A DNA stretch of 64,000 nt from Sipunculus nudus. Lineage: Eukaryota > Annelida > Sipuncula > Golfingiida > Sipunculidae. Numbering within the stretch: position 1 is the stretch's first letter; each line of letters starts with the position of its first letter. Both the position numbers and the translations under genes were made by a program. The notes below the pieces were generated by a model. That model did no database searches and was not told the DNA's origin. It saw only the letters and a program-made list of their open reading frames with translations. The stretch is from assembly GCA_026874595.1 (NCBI GenBank), contig CM049313.1, forward strand, positions 21,719,508 to 21,783,507, read 5' to 3'. Below, one piece after another: positions 12,185 to 24,059 of this stretch.

Positions 12185-12720
12185 GTGACAACCGCTACCA
12201 GATGTTTTGTAAGAACCTTAAGAAGTGTGAGACCGACCACGTCACGCCACTGCTCAAACAGCTCTATTTGGCTTCCCGTCAAGTACCGCATACAATACAA
12301 AATTGCTGTTTTTGTTCACCGCCAATTTGATGACTCACTTCCATCATATTTGTCTGAAAAAAATAATAATCTATCGGCCTAAGCGAAAGCTGCGCTCGCC
12401 TGGCGGAAATCTTCCTAAAGTACCAAGGTGAATTATGAGAGTCGGTGAAAGTTCTCTCCGTTTCATTGTCCCAAAAGTTCGGAATTCACTTCCCATTACA
12501 CTTAGAAAATCTCTAACTCTGGTATCATTTAAAACAAATAAAATAAATCTCTTTCGGCAAGAATTTGGTTATTAATATGCATCATTTTTTTTCTTGGGTC
12601 GGGGACAGGGAGTAGATTGAAATTGTATGTGGGTATGTGTGTGTGTGAATTGGGCTGTGAGTCTGACCATCGGATAATTGGCGCTATATAAATACTATAT
12701 ATTATTATAATAAATATTCA
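12185..12720 (+). mobile_element. LINE 3' end remnant (L2/CR1/Jockey-like)
   Basis: Translated pieces match the conserved C-terminal tail of non-LTR retrotransposon reverse transcriptases: IWLPVKYRIQYKIAVF and LPSYLS, then after a stop and frame change VPKVRNSLPITLRKS, VSFKTNKINLFR. The 3' end reads GGCGCTATATAAATAC followed by an ATTATTATAAT simple repeat, as in CR1/L2-type elements. It is a 5'-truncated, inactive copy in plus orientation; boundaries are approximate. Confidence 0.85.
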
Positions 12721-15066
12721 AGTAGGCCTGATATGCATCAATCACAGGTAAATATTTCAAATTAGCAATAATTTTTTCAATATTATCCGTCCATTTATTA
12801 TCTTTGTTGCATGAAAATTGGCCATTTAGTGATATTTTAAAGTTTACATATACAAGTATGAAAATACCATTTTCACACGGTCAAAGGAATCGTTATGTAA
12901 TTTGTTTAATAGCATTTAACAGCACTTTATCGAACCTGGTGCATGAAAAACCTTTGCAACCACAACCCTTAATGTAATAATAACTATCAAAATAGCGTTA
13001 CAAACGCTACCGCTCCTGTAACATTTATAAAGCGCACGCTATTACAAAAGGTTCTATGAAAAACAACCAATTTGCAACCCCCAGTGTAATAATTATTACA
13101 ATAAAAAACGGTTTTTCAAAAGCATTACCAATGTCATCCTATCGGCTGATGTTAAATGCTACATCAATGCCCAAACTCCTGGGGTCGGGGGGGGGGATAA
13201 ATCTGGAAAAAAAAGTGTTAACTTTGGTCCACGCCTTTATTACCAGGAATAAAAATAACGCTTACCTATCAAGACACAATATATGTAAGTACAATAGAAG
13301 ACCAGCTTCCTCGAACGAAAGTAACGCTTACAATTGCTTTCTGCCACGCACTCTACTGTTCCACTTCTCAAGCATACAGAGGTGTTCTCGAGCCTTCTTC
13401 TTAAATCAGTACAGGTTTATTCTAACGTTGAATAAAATAAAAGAAATCAATATGAATCGCGATTGTTATTTCCTTCTCTTTTAAACGTGCACACAGTGGT
13501 ATCATTTATACGTGTCAGTATATACATGAAGAATATAGCAGCCATTATCATACTATTTAAAGAGGCAATAAGAAATATCGGACCCGGAGTGCTCAAGACG
13601 AAAGCGCTTCAACCTCATGATGTACCGAGTTACTGATGAATTAATAAGAAGCCAGTTCTAGCAGATCCACATTTGATCCAGAGAACAGTACTCAAGGACA
13701 AAATGGTAAGAAAGTGGGCAGAGTAGAGATTTATGGAAGTCAATTACTAAGAGAAAACTATGAAAAAATTGAGATACAGTCTTTTATAAGCATTGCTTGG
13801 TTTCCCCTTATGTATCTAATTCCTTGCTCTCGTGTAACTATACGTCTAAAACTCAAACATGGATATAATTTACTTTACAATGTATGGCCCTTTCAAAACC
13901 GCTTCACTCTTGCACATTATAATTGATTTTCTTACTCTGTGGGGGCCAGATAAAATTGATAATAGGAGTGATGGCACTCTCGGAGATGACATGATGTTTC
14001 CTCGTGAGTGAACTAGGGAAAGTAAAACGCGTTCACATATAGGTATTTAATTCAAGGGAATGTTATTTGTAGTCATTTAAGTTTCATGAATAACGTACAC
14101 TAACATTATTACGTCCGTTAGGTTTCTCTCGACTGAGAAAATGTCAATTTCTAGCAAAATTTAATGGTCATTGATAAAGGTTTATACTTCTGGCTTCAAA
14201 AATTTACACTCCTTCTTGGGTCCCTGCTGTGTCTGCCAGTAAATGTCTATTTCTAACCTAACTCTATACAGATTAAATAAGCAGAGTATAAGTCTATCAC
14301 CCTGAAATAATGAAGCCTGTTGGTGATGTATTGTGATGTATAGATGTACAGTGGTGTATACAATGTGTACAGCTGTTTAATGGTGCATATGCAACGTACA
14401 TCAAATAGACACCTGTAGAAAATAGACCTCGATTCAACCTTTAATCCTGAATTCAAAGCAATGCCTCCTAATGCTTATTAATGTCACAGGAAAGCGACTT
14501 TTCAAAACCAAAATTAATTTTTTTAGCTAAAGATCCTTGAAGTGATAAAACACACTAATGCTTTACTGAGATGATCATAACTGTAGAAACTAAATCATGT
14601 GATTCATCAGTGAAATCTGATAAAAGTAGTCGTGATAAATACTAATGCAAGGACTCAGGACATTGGATGAAAATAGAAATGAGAAACACAAATGGCTGTC
14701 TGACAAATAAAGATACTATGCGTACAATATGTGAAAATACTTGTAGCGCTACTAGTCTTTTACAGCTGACATAGCAATTTAGTATCAATATGCACCTGAC
14801 ACGAATGCAGTAATTTCGAAGTTCCAAAACTTACAGATGAAAACGAATGAAAATAAAAAAAAAATAAAAAACAGAAAGCGTAAAAAAAGCTGTCGCCTGA
14901 GAATGTTGAACATGTTGAAAATCCTTGCATACTTAGTCGCCTGTAAGTTGCATGTTGAGTCGCATATATGACAGCCCCGTAATGTTCGCCTAGCAAAAAT
15001 ACAATCATAAGACATGAAGGGAAATTCACGGACTACCTAGATACTTTACTGAAACGCACATATTTG

Positions 15067-15068
<2 letters not shown>
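12721..15068. other. No gene recognised
   Basis: AT-rich sequence. Open frames at 13056-13484 (+) and 14760-15029 (-) are low-complexity or composition-driven, with no domain or splice support. Confidence 0.5.
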
Positions 15069-15106
<38 letters not shown>

Positions 15107-15123
15107 TAGTAGTAGTAGTAGTA
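15069..15123. repeat. (TA)n-(TAG)n compound microsatellite
   Basis: A TA run is followed directly by about seven TAG units. Confidence 0.95.
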
Positions 15124-15284
15124 GGTGTAAATACTTAAAGCCTGGGCAGGGCTATAGTTACAAAATGCCATTTGCAACATGCTGGTTCGCCTGTCAATCC
15201 TGTCGGATGTCTTTCTTGGATGTGCTTGGATTAATTTTGCGTTTCCCCCACGTGGAAATATATAATACGAACAATTTGTGTAGT

Positions 15285-15490
15285 GTGGTGCGTGGTGGCG
15301 TAATGGTGAGTGCGCTGGACTCGTGACCGCTAGGTTCAGGATTCCCATCCGATCTGACGGCTTTCCGTGCTAGGACTGCAAGCTGAGGTCTTCGCCACAA
15401 ATGTGCGCTCTCTTCACCCAGGAGTGAACTGGGGTACTGGTCAAAGATGAATGTCAGGTTAAATGCTGAACGAAAAACCTTCTAGCGCCG
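15285..15490 (+). mobile_element. tRNA-derived SINE
   Basis: The head has a polymerase III A-box-like TGGCGTAATGGTGAGTGC and a good B-box GGTTCAGGATTCC about 35 bases later, as in tRNA-derived SINEs. The body continues with CACCCAGGAGTGAACTGGGG. The tail boundary is uncertain. Confidence 0.7.
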
Positions 15491-15626
15491 TGTGAAGCTA
15501 ACTGGTGTATATTGCTCAGATAGTCCAGAAAAGCTACAAGAATGAGCAGGCCCGAAAGATCAGAAAGGCAAAGTGTAAAATTAAGTCAGATAAGACTGAC
15601 ATCGTAGGTGATGGACAATAAACCCC

Positions 15627-16045
15627 ACTATCGTAGGATCGGCGTTGATATGCCTATTTTTATGAAAGGTATAAAGGTTTATCTTAAGTTAATAGACGTC
15701 AGATCTCGAAACAGGCCTTTTAAGCACAGAAAGTTTAAACATTTACGAACATGTGCTATTGACAATGTAGAAGTGAAGTGGCAACTTTAGTGGAGAAACC
15801 TTGCTTGATTATATATAAAAATAACGAACCGGAACGCCGCCCCACAATATGACCACCTTCAAGATAGCCTAACCTAAAAGATAGCCTGTTACCAGAGAAT
15901 GATACCATGGCTTCGATTGGTGAGACATATTGATTTTTCGTATTGGCTAAAGTTTTGCACTCCATTGCACATAGCCAGGCAAAATTCTTAATCAAATATG
16001 GGTCATTATCTGCTAGTCATAAATAACAGGCCAAATAAGGGTTGC
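15627..16045. repeat. Left flank of the 28-bp array; duplicated at 30182-30545
   Basis: Blocks such as GGTTTATCTTAAGTTAATAG, AGATAGCCTGTTACCAGAG and CATTGCACATAGCCAGGCAA recur in the same order at 30182-30545. That copy carries 28-bp-type units in two places, whereas this copy has the large array on its right only. Confidence 0.88.
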
Positions 16046-16048
16046 TTA

Positions 16049-19000
16049 CAAGGAAGGTATGCCTTTATTGTCCCTGCGAGGAAGGTATGCGTTCATTGTG
16101 TCCGCGAGGAAGGTTTACGTTCATTGTGTCCGCGAGGAAGGTATGCGTTCATTGTGTCCGCGAGGAAGGTATGCGTTCATTGTGTCCACGAGGAAGGTAT
16201 ACGTTCATTGTGTCCGCGAGGAAGGTATGCGTTCATTGTCTCCGCAAGGAAGGTATGCGTTCATCGTCTCCGCGAGGAAGGTATGCGTTCATTGTCTCCG
16301 TGAGGAAGGTATGCGTTCATTGTGCCCGCGAGGAAGGTATGCGTTCATTGTCTCCGCGATGAAGGTATGCGTTCATTTTCTCCGCAAGGAAGGTATGCGT
16401 TCATCGTCTCCGAGAGGAAGGTATGCGTTCATTGTGTCCGCGAGGAAGGTATGCGTTCATTGTGTCCGTGAGGAAGGTATGCGTTCATTGTGTCTGCGAG
16501 GAAGGTATGCGTTCATTGTGTCAGCGAGGAAGGTATGCGTTCATTGTGTCAGCGAGGAAGGTATGTGTTCATTGTCTCCGCGATGAAGGTATGCGTTCAT
16601 CGTCTCCGCGAGGAAGGTATGCGTTCATTGTGTCAGCGAGGAAGGTATGCGTTCATTGTCTCCGCGAGGAAGGTATGCGTTCATCGTCTCCGCGAGGAAG
16701 GTATCCGTTCATTGTCTCCGCGAGGAAGGTATGCGTTCATTGTGTCCGCGAGGAAGGTATGCGTCCATTGTCTCCACGAGGAAGGTATGCGTCCATTGTC
16801 TCCGCGAGGAAGGTATGCGTTCATTGTCTCTGCGAGGAAGGTATGCTTTCATTGTCTCCGCGAGGAAGGTATTCGTTCATTGTCTCCGCGAGGAAGGTAT
16901 GCGTTCATTGTGTCCGCGAGGAAGGTATGCGTTCATTGTGTCCATGAGGAAGGTATGCGTTCATTGTCTCTCTGAGGAAAGTATGCGTTCATTGTGTCTG
17001 CGAGGAAGGTATGCGTTCATTGTCTCCGCGAGGAAGGTATGGGTTCATTGTCTCCGCGAGGAATGTATGCGTTCATCGTCTCCGCGAGGAAGGTATGCGT
17101 TCATTGTGTCCGCGAGGAAGGTATGCGTTCATTGTGTCAATGAGGAAGGTATGCGTTCATTGTGTCCGCGAGGAAGGTATGCGTTCATTGTGTCCGCGAG
17201 GAAGGTATGCGTTCATTGTGTCCGCGAGGAAGGTATGCGTTCATTGTGTCCATTAGGAAGGTATGCGTTCATTGTGTCCGCGAGGAAGGTATGCGTTCAT
17301 TGTCTCCGTGAGGAAGGTATGCGTTCATTGTCTCCATGAGGAAGGTATGCGTTCATTGTGTCCGCGAGGAAGGTATGCGTTCATTGTCTCCGCGAGGTAG
17401 GTATGCGTTCATTGTCTCTGCGAGGAATGTATGCGTTCATCGTCTCCGCGAGGAAGGTATGCGTTCATTGTGTCCGCGAGGAAGGTATGCGTTCATTGTG
17501 TCCATGAGGATGGTATGCGTTCATTGTGTCCGCGAGGAAGGTATGCGTTCATTGTGTCCGCGAGGAAGGTATGCGTTCATTGTGTCCGTGAGGAGGGTAT
17601 GCGTTTATTGTGTCCATGAGGAAGGTATGCGTTCATTGTGTCCACGAGGAAGGTATGCGTTCATTGTGTCCGCGAGGAAGGTGTGCGTTCATTGTCTCCG
17701 TGAGGAAGGTATGCGTTCATCGTCTCCTCGAGGAAGGTATGTGTTCATTGTCTCCGTGAGAAAGGTATGCGTTCATTGTGTCCGCGAGGAAGGTATGCAT
17801 TCATTGTCTCCGCGAGGAAGGTATGCGTGTATTGTCTCAGCAAGGAAGGTATGCATTCATTGTGTCCGTGAGTAAGGTATGCGTTCATTGTGTCAGCGAG
17901 GAAGGTATGCGTTCATTGTCTCCGCGAGGAAGGTATGCGTTCATCGTCTCCGCGAGGAAGGTATGCGTTCATTGTCTCCGTGAGGAAGGTATGCGTTCAT
18001 TGTGTCCGCGAGGAAGGTATGAGTTCATTGTCTCAGCAACGAAGGTATGCGTTCATTCGTTCCGCGAGGAAGGTATGCGTTCATCGTCTACGCGAGGAAG
18101 GTATGCGTTCCTTGTGTCCGTGAGTAAGTTATGCGTCCATTGTCTCCGCGAGGAAGGTATGCGTCCATTGTCTCCGCGAGGAAGGTATGCGTTCATTGTC
18201 TCTGCGAGGAAGGTATTCTTTCATTGTCTCCGCGAGGAAGGTATTCGTTCATTGTCTCCGCGAGGAAGGTATGCGTTCATTGTGTCCGCGAGGAAGGTAT
18301 GCGTTCATTGTGTCCATGAGGAAGGTATGCGTTCATTGTGTCCACGAGGAAGGTATGCGTTCATTGTGTCCGCGAGGAAGGTATGCATTCATTGTCTCCG
18401 CGAGGAAGGTATGCGTTCATTGTCTCCGCGAGGAATGTATGCGTTCATCGTCTCCGCGAAGAAGGTATGCGTTCATTGTGTCCGCGAGGAAGGTATGCGT
18501 TCATTGTGTCCATGAGGAAGGTATGCGTTCATTGTGTCCGCGAGGAAGGTATGCGTTCATTGTGTCCGCGAGGAAGGTATGCGTTCATTGTGCCCGCGAG
18601 GAAAGGAATGCGTTCATTGTGTCCATGAGGAAGGTATGCGTTCATTGTCTCTGCGAGGAATGTATGCGTTCATCGTCTCCGCGAGGAAGGTATGCGTTCA
18701 TTGTGTCCGCGAGGAAGGTATGCGTTCATTGTGTCCATGAGGATGGTATGCGTTCATTGTGTCCGCGAGGAAGGTATGCGTTCATTGTGTCTGCGAGGAA
18801 GGTATGCGTTCATTGTGTCCATGAGGAAGGTATGCGTTCGTTGTCTCCGCGAGGAAGGTATGCGTTCATCGTCTCTGTGAGGAAGGTATGCGTTCATCGT
18901 CTCCGCGAGGAAGGTATGCGTTCATTGTCTCCGCGTGGAAGGTATGCGTTCATTGTCTCCGCGAGGAAGGTATGCGTTCATTGTCTCTGCATGGAAGGTA

Positions 19001-19951
19001 TGCGTTCATTGTCTCCGTGAGGAAGGGATGCGTTCATTGTCTCCGTGAGGAAGGTATGCGTTCATTGTCTCCGTGAGGAAGGTATGCGTTCATTGTCTCC
19101 GTGAGGAAGGTATGCGTTCATTGTCTCCGTGAGGAAGGTATGCATTCATTGTTTCTGTGAGGAAGGTATGCGTTCATTGTTTCTGTGAGGAAGGTATGCG
19201 TTCATTGTCTCCGTGAGGAAGGTATGCGTTCATTGTCTCCGTGAGGAGGGTATGCGTTCATTGTCTCCGCAAGGAAGGTATGCGTTCATTGTCTCCGCCA
19301 GGAAGGTATGCGTTCATTGTCTCCGCCAGGAAGGTTTGCGTTCATTGTCTCTGTGAGGAAGGTATGCGTTCATCGTCTCCGGGAGGAATGCATGCGTTCA
19401 TTGTCTCCGCGAGGAAGGTATGCATTCATTGTCTCCGCGAGGAAGGTATGCGTTCATTGTCCGCGAGGAAGGTATGCATTCATTGTCTCCGCGAGGAAAG
19501 TATGCGTTCATTGTCTCGGCGAGGAAGGTATGCGTTCATTGTCTCGGCGAGGAAGGTATGCCTTCATTGTCTCCGCGAGGAAGGTATGCGTTCATTGTCT
19601 CCCCAAGGAAGGTATGCGTTCATTGTCTCCGCGAGTAAGGTATGCGTTCATTGTCTCCGTGAGGAAGGTATGCGTTCATTGTCTCCGTGAGGAAGGTATG
19701 CGTTCATTGTCTCTGTGAGGAAGGTATGCGTTCATTTTCTCCGTGAGGAAGGTATGCGTTCATTGTGTCCGCGAGGAAGGTATGCGTTCAGTGTCTTCGC
19801 GAGGAAGGTTTTCGTTCATTGTCTCTGCGAGGAAGGTATGCGTTCATCGTTTCCGCGAGGAAGGTATGCGTTCATTGTGTCCGCGAGGAAGGTATGCGTT
19901 CATCAGTCCATGAGGAAGGTATGCGTTCATTTTCTCCTCGAGGATGGTATC
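16049..19951 (+). repeat. 28-bp minisatellite, about 139 units
   Basis: Head-to-tail units of 28 bases, each starting GAGGAAGGTATGCG and ending TTCATTGT(G/C)TCCGC, run for about 3.9 kb. The unit has no stop codon in any forward frame. Because 28 is not a multiple of three, all three plus frames encode the same cyclic 28-residue peptide (RKVCVHC..EEGMRSL..RGRYAFIVSA). That produces many long overlapping open frames with no coding meaning I can support. Variant units recur exactly 1372 bases (49 units) apart (16761 with 18133; 17061 with 18433), showing block duplication. Units from about 19000 onward carry mostly the CTCCGTGAGG variant. The right edge decays near 19920-19951. Confidence 0.97.
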
Positions 19952-19959
19952 CCGTACCA

Positions 19960-20320
19960 AAGTTCAGCATATGCTGCTTTTGGAGCAACTACTGTATTTG
20001 GGCTTTATTTGTTCTCATATTATGCTGTCAACTAGAGCAGCAATCCAGCAGATGTAACTATAAGCCTGTCTTCTCTGTTCCATATCTGCTACTAAAATCA
20101 GCAGTTTTACAGCATATGCTCTATTACTACTAAATCTCAGTATATTTACAGCAGATATACTGAAAATATGCTGCCTGAAATAGTCATATAGGCAGATAAA
20201 GACACTCCTGCTATTTCTCTGCTGCCTCGAGATGTAACAGTCAGTCCAGTGTGGGTTTCAGAGAGCAGATTTTCAGCATATGCTTACGCACTGCCGCTTT
20301 TAAATAGTTCAACAGCGATC
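19960..20320. repeat. AGCAGAT/AGCATATGCTG-rich repeat, copy 1
   Basis: Short motifs AGCATATGCTG, GCAGATATACTGAAAATATG and CTGCTGCCTCGAGATGTAAC recur irregularly. Similar text appears at 26100-26340 and 28380-28560. It directly abuts the right end of the 28-bp array. Confidence 0.6.
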
Positions 20321-20829
20321 AACGTTCTGTTAAGCCTGCAGAGCAGATATTGAGCATATACTGATTCAGTGCTGTATTGAGATAGACGGTGCGATAAAAT
20401 TAAATTCTTTAGCAAGTTGACAAGGACAGCAGATGTAGGAGATCTATACGCTGAAGGTATGCTGAAATTCACGGAGCCCTCTTCTCCCTCAAAGTCAACC
20501 CGCCATGTTTTCTTCATATATTTAAAATTGATCTTACAAGTACCAGTCATTTTGAGCGACTCAGGGACAAAGGCATTATAAAAATCACTCTCTAGTCCAT
20601 TAACCAGACGGGTTGGTCGATACCATCCGAGGGGAATAATTCTCATTGTGATATTTAGCAAGGTATAAACCCCTAGAGTTTGAAAATATGTGATAGCATT
20701 GCATCGGTGGTAGTTTTTTTGTGTGTATCACCCTCTTTATATGTCGACCCTCAAACAAATTTATTGCACCAACGGGGTAAAGCATATTGAAGTAGAGGTA
20801 ACTCTTTTGTATAAAACTTTTGAGATATT

Positions 20830-21400
20830 GAGAGTAGAACTTTCAAAGACATACCATTAAAAAGTATATTAATTTTGCTTTTAAATGATATCAAATATGA
20901 TGACGTTGATACATTTTTCTAGGTCACGGAGGGGTTAACAAATGCAAGTACGAAAAATATTTAAATCTCTCATTGCTGAAACACCTTTCATTGCATTAGG
21001 TTTTCAATATCAAGTAAGGTTTAAGAAATATAGCAGTTTGTATTATTCCAAAGGAAGTAATGGGATCTGGGAATTAAAATGCAGTGCCATATTTTCTGTT
21101 GGATATTTGCGCCTATTGACACGGGGTAGTATATGTACTGGTGCAGTGGCAATTTGTAGAGCAAAGTTGGGGTACGTTTAACATTTTTGGTTGTAACATT
21201 CGTGATACTTAGAATAAAAATACAAATGACCTATCTCTGGCAAAGTTTATTTGATTTACATTTAAAAAGAAATACTAAATATGATGACCTTGACTTTTTT
21301 AAGGTCAGGGAGGGGTCAACAAGTGCAAATTTGATAAAGTGCAGAACTATATTATAGACTGGTAACCAGCTCTGTGGCAAAGAGAGATTTTTGATACGCC
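20830..21400. repeat. Diverged tandem pair, about 383-bp period
   Basis: AAATATGATGAC(G/C)TTGA followed by AGGTCA.GGAGGGGT(T/C)AACAA(A/G)TGCAA occurs at about 20893 and again at about 21276. The remainder is weakly similar. No gene is seen here. Confidence 0.6.
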
Positions 21401-21984
21401 TGTCTCTATTCCAAAGCACATTTTTGAACAAGTAAAGCACAACTATTGTATATAAAATTGAAAAAAGTGCCGAAAAGCAAACTGTTTGAAATGAAAGGCA
21501 TTCAGCTATGATTGAAGTCATGACTCCTATATATTACTTTAATATCACTGGAAAAGTAAAGAAAAAAAATGTTTTTATCGCCATAAGCTTGTTGGCTTTT
21601 CTTCAGTTCTTTGGTTGTGTTAACTTGGCCTGCCGAATTGTTCATTTCTTCCAGTTAATGATTGAATATTTTTTTCAGGGATGATTTTCATGAAACAATT
21701 TAATTGATCCAGCACTTCTACAATAAACTTTATCCCCATCAGTAAAAAGGAACATCATTTTATAAATGATCCTTGTGTCACCTTGTCTCCATTTCTTTTC
21801 TGAACCTGAATACTTTTGCTTTAAATGGGTTTTATCTGTTTCTCACAGTTTTAATGGTCCATGATTAAAAGAAACCAATGATTGAAATAACAGTTGCCTT
21901 TGTAGTAACCGAGTTCTCGCTGAAGGACTAAAGGTACACGAGGTATATTTGACTATCAAATAAATGACAAAATTAACATATGAA

Positions 21985-22135
21985 CTGATATGAAAGCAGA
22001 AATTGTCAATACGGCAAATATCTAACATATTTGTTATTTCATTCATTAACATAAATCAGAGCTCTCATGGTCGACCGAGTAAAGTTAGCGTGCCCCAAGT
22101 TTACAGTTACCTATGGATATAAAGCTTACCTTTTT
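21985..22135. repeat. Dispersed repeat A, copy 1 (partner 34438-34612)
   Basis: Shared blocks with 34438-34612 include GAAAGCAGAAATTGTCAATA, AATCAGAGCTCTCA and ACAGTTACCTA.GGATATAA. In the partner copy the sequence then jumps directly to the SINE tail homologous to 22427. Confidence 0.8.
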
Positions 22136-22324
22136 TAGACGAATATCTAAACGTGTCAATGATCATGTTATACTAAGAGATGCCGCAATATTCAGATATA
22201 CACTATAATCATGACTGTAATAATTGTTAGAGTTGGTACTTATATTTGTATATATTTAATTATATTAATAATGTTGAAAAAAATAAATGTTTGATAGAAT
22301 ATGAAATCAACGTATAATGTTATA

Positions 22325-22585
22325 CCGGCATCTGTGGTCTAGGAGTGGAGCACTGGTCTCAAAGCAGGGAGGTCGTGGGTTAGATTTTTTACGGTCGTAC
22401 CCAGGGTGAGCGGTCTACAGCCTAAAGCGAAGACTGTATCCCACATTGGCGTTTCACTCTCAAATGAGTACACCTTTCGGGGGTTCCTCGGTTTAATACA
22501 ACAGGACCGTAGGTGAGGCGCACCAGGATAATCGTGTGTTACCCTGCCAAGTAGGTCTGAAACCTTATTGGAATTCTGAATTCTG
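22325..22585 (+). mobile_element. tRNA-derived SINE-like element, copy 1
   Basis: A tRNA-like head (GTGGTCTAGGAGTGGAGC, then GGTCGTGGGTTAGAT) precedes a body with GGCGTTTCACTCTCAAATGA and CACCTTTCGGGGGTTCCTCG. The body, without the head, recurs at 34613-34790, so the family is repeated in the window. Confidence 0.65.
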
Positions 22586-22774
22586 TACATGTAAATAATA
22601 TTTAAAAAACGAACGCGGTTACCTTCATGCAAACATATTTTTTAATAGCTTGTAAGGTTCGGAATTTAATTAAATATTTTGTTTGTGTAATATATATTTA
22701 TATATACATGTGTGATTATAAAAGTCAGTGTCCTTCAATACCTGCGAGTCATCCCGCCAGCCCCACCCCCGTCG

Positions 22775-23100
22775 AAGAGAAAATGACGCCACTGATGGGA
22801 GCAACGTTCTATCCAGTTCACCACCATACACGTTCATTCGCGTACTCAAACGTTGTCCTGGTTACAACTGTTTGCCTATAACACACCTACACAGAATGGC
22901 TGTAACAGTTCCTTATGATCATAATTGGGTGTTTCAAATGACAATGGCTGACGTGGGGATGAGGAGGGTTCCCGTTACTGAGAGAAATCACCCATAATGC
23001 AGTTTTTCCCCGAATGCTGCAGTAAAACCCCCTTGCTGAAGTTGTTTGCCTCCAGTTTCGCTGAGATGATTTCGGATTCAGCAGCCTCAAAGACGTGTTT
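22775..23100. repeat. Dispersed repeat B, copy 1
   Basis: Blocks GGGAGCAACGTTCTATC, GTTGTCCTGGTTACAACTG, TTTGCCTATAACACAC and CTCCAGTTTCGCTGAGATGA recur at 40885-41145, and the first three recur at 37160-37330. On its left each copy is preceded by C-rich sequence ending in a (A)TTGACG(C/T)(C/T)A-like motif, which resembles a hAT-type MITE end. Confidence 0.85.
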
Positions 23101-23103
23101 TCA

Positions 23104-23135
23104 TATATAATTTAAATATATAAATATATGTATGT

Positions 23136-23210
<75 letters not shown>

Positions 23211-23211
23211 C
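23104..23211. repeat. (TA)n-(GA)n compound microsatellite
   Basis: Interrupted TA/TATG tract ending in about eleven GA units. Confidence 0.95.
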
Positions 23212-23213
23212 AT

Positions 23214-23690
23214 GGCTTTATCCAAAACTGAACCAGTTGCTTGTGTCATCCGACATTTACCAATGGATAGAGTTGATAGATATCTAGGCCGGCATCCGCT
23301 TGACTGATACGGTTCAGATAGATTGGCACAATGTTTTAGTTATACCTGTGATGGTAAAAAAATATTTGTTTATCAACAAAATCCACACTGCCAAAATAAT
23401 ATTCTATAAAATATTATTTTTCTCGAAAATTTCTTACTATCAGAAAAGAAATATATTATGACGAGAAAATGTCTGAGGAGTGGGACAAGGACACTTTTCT
23501 TATGAAATATTTTTTTTACTTCTGATAAGATATTTTCCTTTTCGTCAGAAAAAAAGATACCCAGTGCCAAGAAATTATATCTTGGTCCTGAAAAATAACT
23601 CCGTAATCTGATATGATAACATGACGTTCCTTAATTATTTCATTATTTCCTTCCTTCAGACTGAATTTGTGATGTGTAATGTGTATTGTG
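23214..23690. repeat. Dispersed repeat C, continuous copy
   Basis: This copy is uninterrupted. Its left part (GGCTTTATCCAAAACTG to about 23515) matches 42572-42910. Its right part (from about 23520, including AGATACCCA.TGC and AACGTTCCTTAATT-like text, to 23690) matches 61862-62070. It is the reference that reveals the 19-kb insertion at 42.9-61.86 kb. Confidence 0.88.
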
Positions 23691-24059
23691 ATGAATTAAT
23701 TTTTAACTAAAATATCAATAAACTAACTGCTTAATAAGCTTGGGAAAATTCTTGTTCGATAATTGCCTGGGATGAACGTCATGTGTTTAAAATTACACAG
23801 AGTAGGCTGGTGTAAAACATCCTCAGAATGACACATGTATGCGAATATAATATAAAATATCAATGCAAAATATGGACATTTGCTCATGTTTTGTGACACA
23901 CATGCACACACACATTTATATTAAACAAAGCCAGTAATAAATAGTAAGCAACTGTTGTTGTCATCGCATTTTCTTAACATATGACCTGGACTTAATAATA
24001 TGTAAACAAAAAGTCATCCTTGGAACATAATTGTATAACATTGAATAATTTATATTATT

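Noticed and set aside
13056-13484. 142-codon plus-strand frame
   Set aside because: Asn/Ile/Lys-rich, AT-driven composition with a poly-Gly encoded by a G homopolymer; no domain.
16059-19718. Many long plus-strand reading frames (up to 277 codons) rich in RKVCVHC/EEGMRSL
   Set aside because: They are read-outs of the 28-bp minisatellite in all three frames. There is no start context, splice signal or non-repeat coding sequence attached.
16049-19951. A CRISPR-like array
   Set aside because: Units are contiguous with no unique spacers, and the genome is eukaryotic.
20284-20661. 125-codon minus-strand frame (GWYRPTRLVNGLESDF)
   Set aside because: No domain or splice support, and its 3' part overlaps the AGCAGAT-type repeat.
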